DNA from: Aporrectodea caliginosa
Taxonomy: Eukaryota; Annelida; Clitellata; Crassiclitellata; Lumbricidae
NCBI GenBank assembly: GCA_020284085.1
Contig: JACEVL010000130.1
Location: forward strand, 4,278,576-4,342,575
Length of the DNA: 64,000 nucleotides
Direction: 5' to 3'
The translations under genes were made by a program, and so were the position numbers. Below, in pieces: positions 9,961 to 22,396 of this stretch. The stretch's first letter is position 1; every line of letters begins with the position of its first letter. Below the pieces are notes generated by a model. The model was not told where the DNA came from and ran no database searches. It saw only the letters and a program-made list of their open reading frames with translations.

Positions 9961-10727
9961 CTATCAGCAATTAACTTTAATGCAAAATTATCGCTTAATT
10001 CTCCATTCGAATGTCTAACATTATCAATGTTCGCCATATTGTTTACTACGGAAATGGGCCATACGACATCATGAAATAAGCAAAAATAACTAATCGAAAA
10101 AGCCGAAATTACTCGAATAATTTTCTTACGATTAATCGATTAATTGTTAAAACCCGCAGCTATAATTTAAAGATTTCTAGGCAGATCATAACGTTATTAG
10201 CTTTAGCTTAGTTGCTGTTTAACGACGCTGTGTTATAACAAAGATTAGTTGCGTCTCCCTCCTCCATTATCCGGGCTTTGGACTGGCACTACCAGAGTAC
10301 GGCCAGTGTCGATTCCAAGTCTTTGTCGCTGGCATTACCCAATGTATTGCGCAGGTGCCTCAGTCTATACATTGACTAGGTGCCTCAAACTCTGTATTGG
10401 CTTTTGATCAGGTTCTTTAGCGATTGTTTAGATAACCAGTAGTTGCATCTCACGTTGTTGCATCAAAAGATGTTAACGAATATTTTCAAGATATAGCATC
10501 GTTCAATAGCTGTTTAAAAGTGTCTAATACTGTGCTCTCAAACTTGCTTACTTAATATAATTAGTAGCATTAAGTGTTTAACGACTTGTTATGGAACTTA
10601 GGGCAATTGACGTCGATCTTAAATTATAATGTCAATTTCACGCATATCGACTAGCGTTAGAAGAAATTTCGAACATATAGCTTCGGTCGAAGGCAATTTA
10701 AAGGTGTCTAATCCTGTGCCTCTCTAA
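9961..10727. repeat. Module mosaic
   Basis: A short tract near 10100-10160 (acgattaatcgattaattg) resembles a hAT-type MITE scrap. A reversed module C occupies about 10205-10300 (gttgctgtttaacgacgctg ... ggactggcac), followed by composite repeat, reversed module A copies near 10503 and 10690, and a GTTTAACGACTTGTTATGG unit near 10577. Confidence 0.55.
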
Positions 10728-10739
10728 ATAATAATAATA

Positions 10740-10831
<92 letters not shown>

Positions 10832-11100
10832 GTAATAATAATAATAATAATAATAATATATTTTCTTTAATCAAGCGCCTGACAAACGCACTGCGCTGTA
10901 CATTTACATGTTATGACAATTAAACAATTCACAAGAACACAATTAAATGACAGAAGACATAAATCTTAACTACTAACAGAACAGACAGCCTGCAATACAC
11001 GGCGCTAATAGCAGCCTACAAAGCATGTACGCCCTACGGGTCTTGAACTCGGTACCTCTCGCTCTCTATGCCAGTGTGTTATTCAATGCGCTATCGGGCC
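10728..11100 (-). mobile_element. tRNA-derived SINE4 with long AAT tail
   Basis: On the minus strand, a tRNA-like head (box A region tagcgcattgaa, box B gagttcaagaccc) at about 11040-11100 is followed by a body through 'gctattagcgccgtg' and 'ctgtctgttctgtta' to a 3' end near 10861, then a TAA/AAT tail of about 130 bp (10728-10860). Related copies are at 21640-21812 and 5420-5568. The right flank is module sequence (ctgatgctgtggaccag). Confidence 0.78.
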
Positions 11101-12974
11101 CCTCTGATGCTGTGGACCAGTAATTCATTTACCAGCCTTGCCGCCTTTCAACATCAGCTTACATGTGCATTATGTTTATTAAAATTTAGCTTTCCTTTTA
11201 ATTTCTTGTCACTGTTTTACATGGTATAGAATTTAATATTTTATAGAAACACCATCAAAATTCTGAATCTGGAAAAATTCCGCGACCCTGAAACCAATCA
11301 CTCGCGGACCAAGGGACAGAACCACAAACCACAGTTTGAATAGCACTCGTCTAATCAGAGAGTACTATCTTTATTAGCATTAAGTGTCTAACGACTTCTT
11401 ATGGACCTTATGGCAATTAACGTCGATCTTAAATTGCACAACAATACCAAGGTATTGAGTAAACACCAAACTAACGTTAGAACGAAAATGTCGATAATAT
11501 ATTGTCGTTTCAACGCTATTTAGAGGTGTCTAAGTGGATCGTAATATTATTATTATTAGCCAATGTTTAACGACGTCTCATGGATCTTACTTAACCAACT
11601 AATTTTGTAAGGTCCAGTTATTGATTGGTTAGTCATTTCAACGCGACTACAATTAGTAGTTACTATTTGACGATGCTATGTCATGACAAAGATAATTGGC
11701 TTTCTCCCTCCTACTTAATCGAGGCTTGGGGCTGGCACGACCAGAGTGTGCGCCATGACGGAGTCGAACATTATTATTTTTCTATGCGGACTATATAGAG
11801 TTGGTTACAAATTACTCTACAAATCACCTTCAACAGTGTCATCGAGACCCCCGAGATTACCATCTGCCACATCTATGAATCGCATACGTTCATTTGAATG
11901 CTGCGTTTAAATAGGACACTGGTATCCTGTCTTTTAAGAAACGCTCTACGTAGACGTCTTTAGAAAGTGTTGTGTAATTTCATATTACTGAGCAATTTGA
12001 ATAAATCTGTAATGTAGGCAATGAGAATATTGCATCATCAAATTAATGCCTGGATACCACTAATAATGAACACTTTATTACGCCACAGAGGCAGAACAAT
12101 AACTAAACGATAAAAAAATGAGAAAAAGAAAATAATAATGTTCCGATCGCTTGAAACTGTAGACACCTTAAAATAGGTTGAATCAGAAGTCATATATTCG
12201 AAATTTGTTGATCGTCGGTAAATCACCTCCTCTACCAACAAGAGTAAGTAAAGTCAAATCAACGGTTATATCCAACGACACAACGCTGGCATTGCTCGTA
12301 CTTTTGTAATGCCTGTCCAAAGCATGGTTAAAGAAGGAGGGCATATTGTCGCTCATTGCGGTAGTGCTACTCCTGGCGTTAAATTAAAAGCAATGAGTGG
12401 AACCTTTAATGACGCCTTGAACAACATTATATAATTATCAAAGGACTTTCTCAACTCTTAACTCAGCTTACTGCCCGTGCTCTGGAAGAGCTAGTCCGAC
12501 GACTGGATAAAAAAAGGAGGACGACGATAATGGCCCTAGTTAACTCCGCCTCTGTTCGCTTTCTGACAGTGCCAGTCCCAAGCCTGGATAAAGGAGGAGG
12601 GCGGCGCTAATGGTCTTTGTTACCACACAGCTAGTCATTGAAAAGGAAATACACACAACTCAACCACATTACTGTAAAAAGTTGAGCTGTAATATGCAAA
12701 AAACTAATCTTTGTCGGCGGAAACAGCCTCTGTTGTCATAAGCTGTCCTTAAACAGTGGATCCAATCCAATCAGGCAGAGTTAAGGAGTAGGGTGACGCT
12801 AATGATCTTTGCTATCACACAGTGTCGTTAAACTGAAACTACTACTAATAAGCATGAGAGGCTGATGTCGAAATGGTTTGCGCGTTCTCTTTAGACACCT
12901 CTAAAACGTTGTTCATTGATAATATATTAGAATGGGTCCGAGAACGAAATTAATGCACCACAGTGGTTCATTTT
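11101..12974. repeat. Module mosaic with module D and C copies
   Basis: Contains 'ctgatgctgtggaccagtaa', reversed hairpin units (about 11390-11430), reversed module A at 11520, a reversed module C at 11665-11760, module A at 12161 and 12892, C modules at about 12490-12640, module D at 12681-12755, and a clean module C at 12795-12826 with stem GACGCT/AGTGTC around a 20-nt loop. No gene. Confidence 0.6.
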
Positions 12975-13320
12975 CGCTGCTCAAATAATTATAATTATCA
13001 AGAGTGAGTCTACTCTCGGGATATGACTGATTCATTTTCTGTTTTGCTATCTTATTGTACCTATCATAGATCGTTCTTCTCCAGTCCTTGCCACACGTTC
13101 TCGTTTATTATAATCGTAATATCCGCTCCGTAATCTCGTAAGTTATATGGATCGGACACGTGGAACATGAGAAAAGAGGATGTCGGACAATCGGAAGCCT
13201 TCGAAATCTGGATATTGTGGAAGATGGAAAAATTGGTTGGTTGGAAGTCACAATAAACGAGAAGTGTGGTAAGGGCTGGAGAAGAACGATCTATGAAATC
13301 TACAATAAGATAGCATAGGA
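12975..13320. mobile_element. Inverted pair of LINE C-terminal fragments
   Basis: The right part (about 13130-13320, plus strand) reads YGSDTWNMRKEDVGQSEAFE and then WKMEKLVGW ... GEERSMKS, the YGSETW-type LINE tail. The left part (about 12975-13108) carries the same family on the minus strand. They form inverted arms of about 62 bp (13046-13107 and 13254-13314). Homologous single copies are at 1115-1400 and 49868-50090. An inversion or a twin-primed insertion could give this arrangement. Confidence 0.65.
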
Positions 13321-15915
13321 TACTATTCCCAAACGCGCCCTACTCCTTTATCTAGGCTTTCGATCGATAATACAAGTCCCATGCCTGGATTATTGAGGAG
13401 GGAAACGCTTATCATATTTGTTATAACACAGCGTCATTACTTAACCAAGCGATGCTTTGAGAAACTTATGACAGTGAAAACTGTTCAAAAACTGTATCCT
13501 TTGATTTCAACGAACTTTGATACAATAAGATGTCGTTCAACACTAAATGCTACAAATAATACTGATCTGCTTGTACACCTTTAAAATTGTTTTTCATCAC
13601 CTATATTAAATTATTTTCTTTCGTTCGTTAAAATAATGCTCGAGCCGCTACGATACATTGTACTAGAGCGTCATAAACATAAGACTACATGTATAATCAC
13701 GCTATATAAGTCATCTGAATTAATACAGTAAAACACGGTAGGCATACAGTACAACATGACACATTTGCAATGCAATAGAATAAAATACAATGCAATGTAA
13801 TTGTTCCGGATGTCACCCCGGTATTGACTAGGGTGTCGAGCCTGAATGTCCTAGGGGTTACATTTCCCGACGATAATAACGATTTTAATTATGCTATACG
13901 AACGGTAAGAACTGTTCAAATTAATTTCAGCCAACGTCAATGGCCGTTGTTGCCATCAAAATAATGTTTGTCGTTAAACTGCTCGATCCTCCAGCCAATT
14001 GTTCTGATCGCTCTCTTTAGACACCTTTAAAACGTTGTTCGTCGACGCTATAATTAAATGAATGGTCAACGAAACCAATTATAAATCTGTAAATCTGTGG
14101 ATATTTAATTACTCTTTTACTGGTGCTTCTTGCTTTTAGGATTGCGTATTGCATTATTATGATTTGCATAATTGTTATAATAACAATCTTTTGCCTTAAT
14201 TCTAGTTACATGTATGCGAGTTGGTTGATGAGGCGTATAATTAGTAGCTTCTTTTCAACTGTGAAATCTTAAGTATGTTTTATTATATTAGATAAGTAAT
14301 AAAAATCTGATGTAAGTAAATTACATATATGGCATATAGTTCATTAAGTATCTATAACACTTTGTTTTAAGTATCACATGTTTAGTTTGGTTGCTGTATT
14401 GGAGTAAATATTACATTGCATCATTATGCAGCACTACATATGCAGTATAAAGGAAAATGTAGTTGTAGTGTCTCAATGAACATGTTGAAAACAAACTTTA
14501 AGCAATTGTAATACGTATGTGCCAAATATTTTTTTTACTTAATGAAACTTACGTTTGAGTGTATTGGATGCTTGAACAGTCTACGGGTAAAAGGCCGACT
14601 TTGTGAATTACCTATATCATTTAGTGTTTGTGCTGTTTTTATCAAATTTTTATTCAAAAAGTATAATGGTAAATAGTGAATGTTGTCACTAGATGACGTT
14701 AAACTGAAAATTAATAAATAATCACTTAAAAGAGTACAAGTAGAATAAGAATCTAACGTCATGATATTATTATAATTAAATTTGTATCGAATCATTTAAC
14801 CACAGTGTGTGTATCACAAAAAGTAGGCCTAACCGATGCATTACTTTATGTCGTTTAACATTGAATTTTGTGACATTGTAAGGATTTATTTTGACACCTT
14901 TAAATGGTGTCGTTTGGACGTTAAATTTCTCGTTTTCATTGTATGGTATACATTGTGAATTGTCGTCAACGGCCTTTGATGTCATAAGGCGACGTTAAAC
15001 CTTTGTGTAATAATAATAAACCAATTATGTTTCGATCTTTGTTCCCATTCAGCTGCACCCATAAATAGTTTTCAATTGACTCTTACATACTTGACATTTT
15101 CACTCAATCGTTGAGTCAGCGTTCTCTGTCTGGAAGTAAGGTCAACGTTAGCAATTAAGGTTGGCAGCCCTGGCAGCCACGACATGTCGTTAATTCTGGA
15201 TACTAACAGAGCTATCTACATGTATGTCGTTATAGACGGGTAGGCCATTATTCATTGTGTAACGACATCTTGTGACTGCCAAGCCTCACATCGACCGCTT
15301 CTGACGCAAAGAAATCTTCATCTTTACGCGATTAGAGTCCAATGTGAAGAGATTCCTCCAGGTTTAACCACATATCTTAAGGCCGTTGGTATCGAGATTA
15401 AAATTCTTTTGTACGGTTTTTGTACGGTTCAATTAAATAGCTTAGGGTAACACTTTTTAATCAGCAAAGTGTGTCATGAACTCGTGATTGAAGGAAATTG
15501 TGAAGCATATATTTGGAGTTGTCTAAGCAGATCATAACATTATTAGCTTAGGTTAGATTGTTTTTTTCAATTGTCGTTTAAAGACTCTGTGTCATAAAAA
15601 AGATGAGTGGAGTCGCCATCCTTCTTAACACGGGCGTTAGACTGCTCTATCAGAGTACGGCCAGTAGCTATGTCAAGTCCCTTGACATTGACCTTACCCT
15701 ATTGTTGACTAGCTGCTTTTGGAGGATTTGCTAGGATTGCTTTAGTTACCAATTAAATAACATCTTCTCACATCAAAGGCCGTTTACGTCGATGGAGAAA
15801 TGTTTTGCTGGTGATCATGGCTCTTGCGATTGGATGGATCGATCCAGAGTTTAATGGCAGCTTATGACAACTTAAGCCGTTGCCGTCGACAAAGATTAGT
15901 TTGGCATATTGCCGC
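13321..15915. repeat. Module mosaic with B, C and D hairpins
   Basis: Forward module C at about 13325-13440, module A at 13570, 14018 and 14893, a perfect-type module B hairpin at 14962-14993 (GTCGTC, 20-nt loop, GGCGAC, then GTTAAAC), a long composite block at 15020-15830, and a reversed module D at 15850-15912. The interval 14070-14840 is AT-rich with only short open frames and no recognised repeat except a module-like aacgtcat word. Confidence 0.6.
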
Positions 15916-16456
15916 TAGGGATCAGCCGATTATCCGTTCGGAAATCGGATCCGGCCGGATTTTGCACTAATCGGCATTAATCGGAATTGGCGATCCCAGG
16001 ACTACCGATCCAAATATCAAAAAGTTATATGTTTGACCAAAAGCAATTTATTTTTTCATTATTACAGAAATAGTAAACTGTTTTGGCGAGCTCCTGCGGT
16101 AATCTTCAAACTTTAATAATTGAAAGACAATATAAATAATAAAATTGTTACTCGACGTGTCAAGAAAGACTTCGACCGCTATTATAAAAGAAAAGATTAT
16201 TATTATTATTATGAACAAAATGACGGATAGTCAGGCTTTTTTCTTATGCCACTCGATTCAAACTTTCAAATGTTAATTTCTTTTAAATAGTTCAGTGCAT
16301 AAACTCTCATTGGAATGACATCTAACGAGAATATAAAAGATTTTGTTTTCATTTCTGTTTAATTAACTATTTGGATCGGAATCGGAATCGTCGAAATTAG
16401 CAGGCCAACTATCCGGAATCGGAAATCGGTAAAATATGCCAATAGGCTCATTCCTA
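15916..16456. mobile_element. hAT-like MITE rich in ATCGGAAATCGG words
   Basis: Ends are inverted: tagggatcagccgattatc at 15916 and, reverse-complemented, taggaatgagcctattggc at 16456. Subterminal aatcggaaatcgg words occur at both sides. The TAGGGATGAGCC type of end is common in hAT-like elements. I could not identify a matching 8-bp duplication, so the class is tentative. It interrupts module D (left) and composite repeat (right). Confidence 0.6.
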
Positions 16457-16632
16457 ATAATATTGCAGATCCTGTTTATCATTTAACAATATTTCACTCA
16501 AATTTCGAATATATAACGTGGACTGAAAGCTGTTTAAAGGTGTTTAATCCAGTGCATCGCAAACTTTCTGATGTTGTGGGCCAGTATTGCTTTATCAGCC
16601 TTATCCCCATTCAACATCAGTTTACGTTACAA
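16457..16632. repeat. Module mosaic
   Basis: Reversed module A at about 16532 (tttaaaggtgtttaatcc) followed by the 'ttctgatgttgtgggccag ... ttcaacatcagtttacg' block that also follows module A near 10700, 27200 and 47050. Confidence 0.6.
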
Positions 16633-16860
16633 ATTCATTCATTCATTAACATTTATTCATTCATTACGAAGTTTTATATAGCGCCCCTTCAAGGTTACTA
16701 CTCAGAAGCGCTCCCGACCACAGCACGGCTGAAAAGGACAGTTTTGAGGCAAGCATAGAAAGATTCAGAGTGGATTCTGGGATGCAAGCGCAACGTCAAA
16801 GGAAGCCCGTTCCAGAGGGAGGGGCCAACCACTGAGAAGGCCCGATTCTGCTTAGAAAAT
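16633..16860 (-). mobile_element. LINE C-terminal and 3' end, reverse
   Basis: An ATTC-rich tail is followed by tatatagcgccccttcaagg. The minus-strand frame beyond reads NRAFSVVGPSLWNGLPLTL, then LKTVLFSRAVVGSASE and a stop. This matches the C-terminus of the LINE at 53327-53925. It is truncated at the 5' end near 16860. Confidence 0.75.
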
Positions 16861-17124
16861 ATAATATTATGACGTTATATTAAACTTTTGATTCGTTCCA
16901 ATTTATTTGTTGTCACTTTTTAACACAAGTGAACTTCTTAATGTTGAATATTTCAAATTATTTATTTTATATTAACGCTGTGTTGTTTTATAATGCTTAA
17001 AATTGTTTAGACTATGATATCTTATGAGTACTATACAATTTGTTAATTCTGTAATCATTCCGAGGCCCGGTGACCAATCACCTTACATCAACATCTAATT
17101 TCGAAAGGTCCAGTTATTGATTGG
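16861..17124. other. AT-rich interval, no feature
   Basis: About 260 bp, mostly AT-rich, ending in the 'ggtccagttattgattgg' stretch that also precedes C modules near 11620 and 27730. Nothing else is recognisable. Confidence 0.4.
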
Positions 17125-17709
17125 TAAGTTATTTCCATGGTTCATGCCTTTGTCTGTTCACGCATTGACTACTGTAACTCGTTACTTATGGGCCTACCAA
17201 AACTCCGCCTTGCTCCACTGCAATCAGTACTTAATTCTGCTGCTCGTTTAATTGCCCGCCTACCTCGTTTCTCCCATATTTCGACTTTCATGACTCAAGA
17301 CCTTCATTGGCTTCCTCTAACTGCTCGGACTCAGTTTAAAATTCTTTTTCTTACGTGTAAAACGTTTTTAGGTCAAGCTCCACGCTACCTCTGTGATCTT
17401 ATGAGACGGCCTATCTCAGCTACCTCTGGACGTCCTCTCCGCTCTTCTGACCATCATGACCTTCTAGTTCCGAGGTCTCGGACTGCCACAGCACAGCATC
17501 GTGCCTATGCCTCCGTTGGACCTTTGCTGTGGAATGACCTCCCTGCTTTAACTCGTGCTGTAATGTTATCTGGAGGTACCACTGTTTCTGCTCGTTCCCT
17601 TAAGACTTTTCTTTTTTCGAGGGGCCCTTCGCACTGGAAGCGCTTCTGATTAGGTTGTACTGCGAGAGGCGCTTTATAAGTCCATAAATAGAATAGAATA
17701 GAATAGAAT
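17125..17709 (+). pseudogene. 5'-truncated CR1/L2-like LINE
   Basis: The 170-residue frame at 17137-17649 reads VCSRIDYCNSLLMGLP near its start, LHWLPLTARTQFKI in the middle and VGPLLWNDLP near the end, the thumb and C-terminal region of a CR1/L2-type reverse transcriptase. The palm with YADD is missing. After the stop come gaggcgctttataag and a tail of AATAG units (about 17685-17708). It splits a dispersed module whose uninterrupted form is at 27725-27790. The frame is open, but too little remains for function. Confidence 0.85.
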
Positions 17710-18179
17710 AGTAGTTACTACTTGACGATGCTGTTCCATAATAAAAACAGTTGGCGACACCCTTTTCCATCATTGGTGCTTGTGACTGGCACGACCAGAG
17801 TGCGGGCCATGGCGTAGTTGACCATTATTTTAGTTTTCTCTGCGGACTATAGAGAGTTTGTTACAAGCTATTTTTCGGTTTCGCCTTGAATAATGTCACT
17901 AAGCCACGTCTGTGAATAGCATACGTTGATTTGAAGGCGGCGTTTAGAAACGACACTGGTATTCTGTTTAACGTAACGCTCTACGTAGATGGCTTTAAAC
18001 AGTTTTGTACATGTATTATTATATATAACTGAGCAATATGAAGAAATCTGTAATGAAGGCAACGAGAACATTGCATCATACAGTTAAACACTAAATTCTA
18101 CTAGTAAGGGTTGGATCTGTTTAGACACCTTTAAATAGGTTCAAGCCGACGTTATATATATGTACAATATTTATTTGCT
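17710..18179. repeat. Module mosaic
   Basis: Right half of the module split by the LINE (gtagttactacttgacgatg), reversed module C with tgactggcacgaccag near 17782, the 'acgctctacgtagatgg' block, and module A at about 18120 (tagacacctttaaatagg) with gacgttatatatatg after it. Confidence 0.6.
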
Positions 18180-18434
18180 CAATTCTTGTTCTCTACTATT
18201 TGCATAGGATCAGGACACATCATGAGAAGAGAGGGAATATGCATGGAGAAAGACATCATGCAGGGCACAATGCCGGGAGAACGGAAAAGAGGAAGACCGA
18301 GAACAAACTGGTTGGGCAACATAAAGGAATGGACTGGATTGACAATGGAGGAATTGATAAGACTGACGGAAGACAGGAGACGCTGGAGGAATATTGTTCA
18401 TGATGCGGCCGACCCTCGAAGCGAGGATGGCTGA
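18180..18434 (+). pseudogene. LINE C-terminal tail fragment
   Basis: The frame includes SGHIMRREGICMEKDIM, GERKRGRPRTNWLGNIKEW and LTEDRRRWRNIVHDAADP, ending at a stop at 18434. GHI.R-(x)n-GRPR..W...IKEW and a closing LTEDR..WR.IVHDA are typical of the last 80 residues of non-LTR polyproteins. It is probably the downstream continuation of the YGSETW-type family seen at 13130-13320. Only this tail was inserted or preserved. Confidence 0.78.
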
Positions 18435-18589
18435 GAACAGAACATAACAGAACTGTTTGCATAGGTTCAGGTTAAGGAACTGCTCGTCTTCTTCTTTTAT
18501 CTCTAAACAGCGGAACCAAATCAGTTCCTTCAAAGTATTCCCTTTCTCGGTAAATATTCGGATTATGCATTAGCCTGTAGTAGCTCTAA

Positions 18590-20540
18590 CTATTTTGTGA
18601 ACAATACGGTTTTGTTCGGTTCAATACTGTTCAGTTTGGACACCTTTGAAAAGCTTTCAGTATATGCTACAAATAAGTCCAACGCCTTCGGCCGATTAGG
18701 TGGTCCGAAGATGAGTACCAGAATGTCGGATATATCGGAAGCTATAAGCGTATCCTACTTGAACATAAAAACCAGGATATTTTACAATTTACTAAGACAA
18801 AAACGAAATGAAAAGAAAGTAAATATATCAATGGGCAGAGCCTTTGAGACAAAGAGAAAGAGGAAAATATCCAATTGTCCAAATTAATGATATTGTATAC
18901 TAAATATTATTCTTTATAAAATTATTATCAAAGCTCGACACCAACCAACCGCCTAACATCGCCTTCTCAACAACCTTTCAGACAGAAAATCAACCACGAG
19001 AGAAGCAAACGAAACTGAAGGACGAAAGTTATAGGAAAATGAACTGAACTATATCAATGAACTTTTAAGACGTCAACGGCTTTTACACCATAGAATGTCT
19101 TGAAACAATGGATGACTAATAATTGATAATAATTAATCGATTGTGTAGTGGTTAGCGCGCTGGACTGTCAATCGCGAGTTCGGGAGTTCAAATCCCCGCC
19201 AGGGCAAAAAAATTTGGTTCGAAATTTCTGTTCCACCAGCACACCCTAGCCACCTCAGCTATAACGAGTAAACTGACCGTAAACTGTCGGTGGGCAGATG
19301 AGACGGTGAGGGAGAGGATTGGCCACCCGCCCTCATATGCTGAGGCTATGAAAATGCAGTCGCTAACACTTCATACCCATGGTTGCCTCAGGGTTAGCTT
19401 AAGGGACTGCTCTTCACTTCTCTTCTTTTATCTTAAATAAGCGTCAGTTTCTGACAGCTGCAAGATGTCGTTACAACTATAGATCTATTACTATTATATG
19501 TAATGATAGGAACCAATTAAAACACCTCTACAAAATTTCACCCCGCGGTATATTACAAATAATCAATTTTCGCGTTGGGTGAATCAAAAAGTGTTGATCT
19601 CTATAATTCATTTCGTAAACAGCCACAAGATGTCGTTAGAAATTAAGCCATAATATACTCTACAATTGTCAGTTATAAACACCTCTTAAACGCTTACGCT
19701 CCACGCTATATAAAATCAATCAATGAATTGAGTGTGTAACTAAAATGACATTGGTAAACACTATGAGAATAATTATGTCATAATTAGAACCCAAAATAGA
19801 ATAATACCTAAGGCAAACTCTCTATCTCGTAAAACATTTGTCACACGGATGCTTTATACTTATTTTTTAATATTTGATGATCTTTGGACACCAAAATGCG
19901 GTTAGCAGTTGGTTTTTCAATAAAGGATATACTTACTTACTTACTGTTAGCACAGTCGAATACGACTATTTATGTACTCTGCATAAGTGTATAATATACA
20001 CTTATAATAAAAGATCATATTGTGATCTTGTAATCAGTACTTTATTACGCCCGAAGGCAGAAACAAAACATACATGCACAAATCTGAACAAACATAAAAT
20101 CAAACGCACAGACTGCGAAAATGTTCAATTATGGATCATTTATGCAACTAAATTTACCGTTCAAGATCACAAAGAAAGTGCTCAACAGAGTAACACCAGA
20201 AAATATCCTGGAGAAAATTAGATGTCGAATGAACTAGTCGCCTATAGAACATCATGCGACGTTTCATAATAACGACGCATGTAATGACGCCTATCATCGT
20301 CGATATGACGGCGTCGTTAAATAAACGATATTGATGTAAGGTTGCGTGTTTAGTCTGATTCCTCATTTCGTAAACATAAGAACTACAAATTTTCTACTTG
20401 CATTAAAATCTCCGTCATAGACTCAGAAAATATTTCTGATTTTTATTTTGCCTATAACGAATGTTATTATCGACAATTGCAACCAATGTATCGCAATGCA
20501 ATGTGAGATTTTAATAAGGGCATGTACTAATAATTATAGA
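18590..20540. repeat. Segmental duplication, copy A
   Basis: Order and sequence match 21835-23745: 'ttcagtttggacacctttga', 'caacgccttcggccg', the SINE2 body, 'actatagatctattact', 'tctctataattcatttcg', 'caattgtcagttataaac', and 'catagactcagaaaat' near 20415. The region 19710-20390 has no counterpart in copy B. A 96-codon and a 115-codon open frame inside are not conserved in copy B and are not genes. Confidence 0.8.
19136..19440 (+). mobile_element. tRNA-derived SINE2, copy A
   Basis: Head: tagtggttagcgcgctgg (box A area), a GTC anticodon-like triplet in actgtcaatcg, and gagttcaaatccc (box B area), resembling tRNA-Asp. A body of about 230 bp follows (gatgagacggtgagg, gtcgctaacacttcat) and ends in a TTCTTTTATCTTAAAT tail. 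The head-to-body layout argues against a functional tRNA gene. It is present in both duplicate blocks. Confidence 0.75.
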
Positions 20541-21189
20541 TAACAATTCGGAGGGCTTCCTTGAACAACCATTGTTCGGTCTCTAAGAAAGCTCAAAGTG
20601 ACTGTAATTATTTATTGTTCAATAGAGAATGAGCATAATTATGTCATAATTATACGAACGGTCAGAACTGTTCAGAATAATTTAATTCGAAGTCAACGCC
20701 CTTTGTAGCCACAAGATGTCGTTAATCTCTGGATCCGAAGTATTGGTTAAAATTTCTCTTTGAACAACGTTGATTTTGTCCTATAAGTGAAAGAAGAAGT
20801 TTTTTTCTGTATTATTCCCTACAAGCAGTGAGAACTGCCGAAAATAATTGCACACCTCTTTTATGTACGACATCAGTGCTATAACTAAAAGCAGAAGAGC
20901 TGCTCTGTTAATTGTATTTCTGAAGAAGGTAAAAGAGACAACGATAACACTGGCAGCACTAACACAGGTAACGATAACACTTGTAACGGTCGATTTTCTA
21001 TAACATAACATAATATGGCGCAACTTCCAATCATGTACAGGTTGCAGGTGTTCGGCATATATTCAATGACTAATAAATAAACACGGACATGTAGGATAAT
21101 AGAATAGGGTCGTTCTAGATCGGTCCAATTGATTATGAGTTTGATCCTTACAAAGGAAGCTTTTTAAGGGTAAGTTATGGAGGAATTAA
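20541..21189. repeat. Module mosaic
   Basis: Contains a hairpin unit at about 20692-20724 (aagtc, aacgccctttgtagccacaa, gatgtc, gtt) and a block rich in 'aagtgaaagaagaag'. Beyond 20800 it is largely unassigned AT-rich sequence. Confidence 0.45.
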
Positions 21190-21345
21190 TCCAGAATCAA
21201 TGAGAGTCACGTGACAGTTTAGAAAGATGGATCTTCTTGAGTCGTGACTTGAATCTCTCGAGAGATGGCGCATTCCTCAGATGATTGGGAAGACTGTTCC
21301 AATCAGGGAAAGATACAGGGCAAGGAAACTCAGATGTTTCAGTCG
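21190..21345 (-). mobile_element. LINE C-terminal fragment, reverse
   Basis: The minus-strand frame reads SEFPCPVSFPDWNSLPNHLR, then ERFKSRLKKIHLSKL and a stop near 21197. The WNSLP...F..RL... ending is the usual C-terminus of many non-LTR reverse transcriptases. Upstream the frame dissolves into the GGAT microsatellite. Confidence 0.65.
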
Positions 21346-21396
21346 GCTTATAGGGTGGGTGGGTCAAGGTAAGTGGTTGGGGGCTGTTTTGTGATT

Positions 21397-21462
21397 GGGT
21401 GGATGGATGGATGGATGGACGGACGGATGGATGGATGGACGGACGGATGGATGGATGGATGG

Positions 21463-21495
<33 letters not shown>

Positions 21496-21592
21496 CGGAC
21501 GGACGGATGCATGGATCCATGGATGGATGGATGGATGCATGGGTGGGTGGGTGGATGGATGCATGGATGGATGGATGGACGGATAAATAAAC
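21397..21592. repeat. GGAT/GGAC tetranucleotide array
   Basis: About 195 bp of GGAT units with GGAC and GCAT/GGGT variants. All reading frames through it (MDGW or HPSI repeats) are artefacts of the period. Confidence 0.97.
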
Positions 21593-21639
21593 GAAGTGGA
21601 GGATGAAGGATGGATGACTTCCTGAGTGTAGCATATTTA

Positions 21640-21812
21640 CATGTTATGCAATTGAAATAATCTTAACTAGTTAACTACTAACACAACAAACATCCTGCAA
21701 TACACGGCGCTAATAGCAGCCTACAAAGCAAATCCGCCCTATGGGGCTCGAACTCGGTACCTCTCGTTCTTTACACCAGATGTTATCCAATGCGCTATCT
21801 GCCCCCCCCCAT
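21640..21812 (-). mobile_element. tRNA-derived SINE4, second copy
   Basis: Matches 10861-11100 ('cacggcgctaatagcagcc', 'gaactcggtacctctcg', 'ccaatgcgctatc'). On the minus strand the box B region reads gagttcgagcccc, closer to the tRNA consensus than the 11.0-kb copy. The 3' tail side adjoins the GGAT block. Confidence 0.75.
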
Positions 21813-22396
21813 GCAATTGCTTGTAAGCGCTGTAAGTATTTTGTGAACAACAGGTTTGTTCGGTTGAATTCCGTTCAGTTTGGACACCTTTAAAAGCTTG
21901 CAGTCTATGATATAAGTTCGTGCAACGCCTTCCGTAGATTGGATGTCTTCCTATTATAGCGGTGCGTACTGTGTATTCAGAAAGTCAGGTAGGCTATCGG
22001 AATCTAATAACTATATCCTACTCGAATACAAGATATAGGTTTTTTTCATAATTACTAAGACAAAAAAATTGAAAGAAAAGAGAGTCTATTTTCAAAAATG
22101 GCAGAGCCTTTGGGACAAACAGAGAAAGGAAAAGCCAATTGGCCAAATGAATTATAGTCTATAATTGTGTACATATTTATCAAAGCTAGATACCAACCGC
22201 CTGCCTACTAGTGCCTAGTATCGCCATTTCAACAACCTGACAGAATCCGAATCAGCCACGAGAGAAGCAAACTAAACTGATGGACGATAGTTATAGGGCC
22301 TATGAAAATGAACTGAAATATACCAATTGACTTTTAAGACGTCAACGGTCTTTGTAGCTAGAAGATGTCGTAAAGCAATTGATTACTACTAATTAA

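Noticed and set aside
19147..19207. tRNA-Asp gene
   Set aside because: The tRNA-like part is the head of a 300-bp SINE present in two copies, and the 22.4-kb copy has a damaged box A.
19874..20221. 115-codon open frame
   Set aside because: Not conserved in the duplicate block and no recognisable motif.
21197..21634. Histidine/proline/serine-rich and MDGW-rich frames
   Set aside because: Translation of the GGAT array; only the last 50 residues on the minus strand are a LINE relic.
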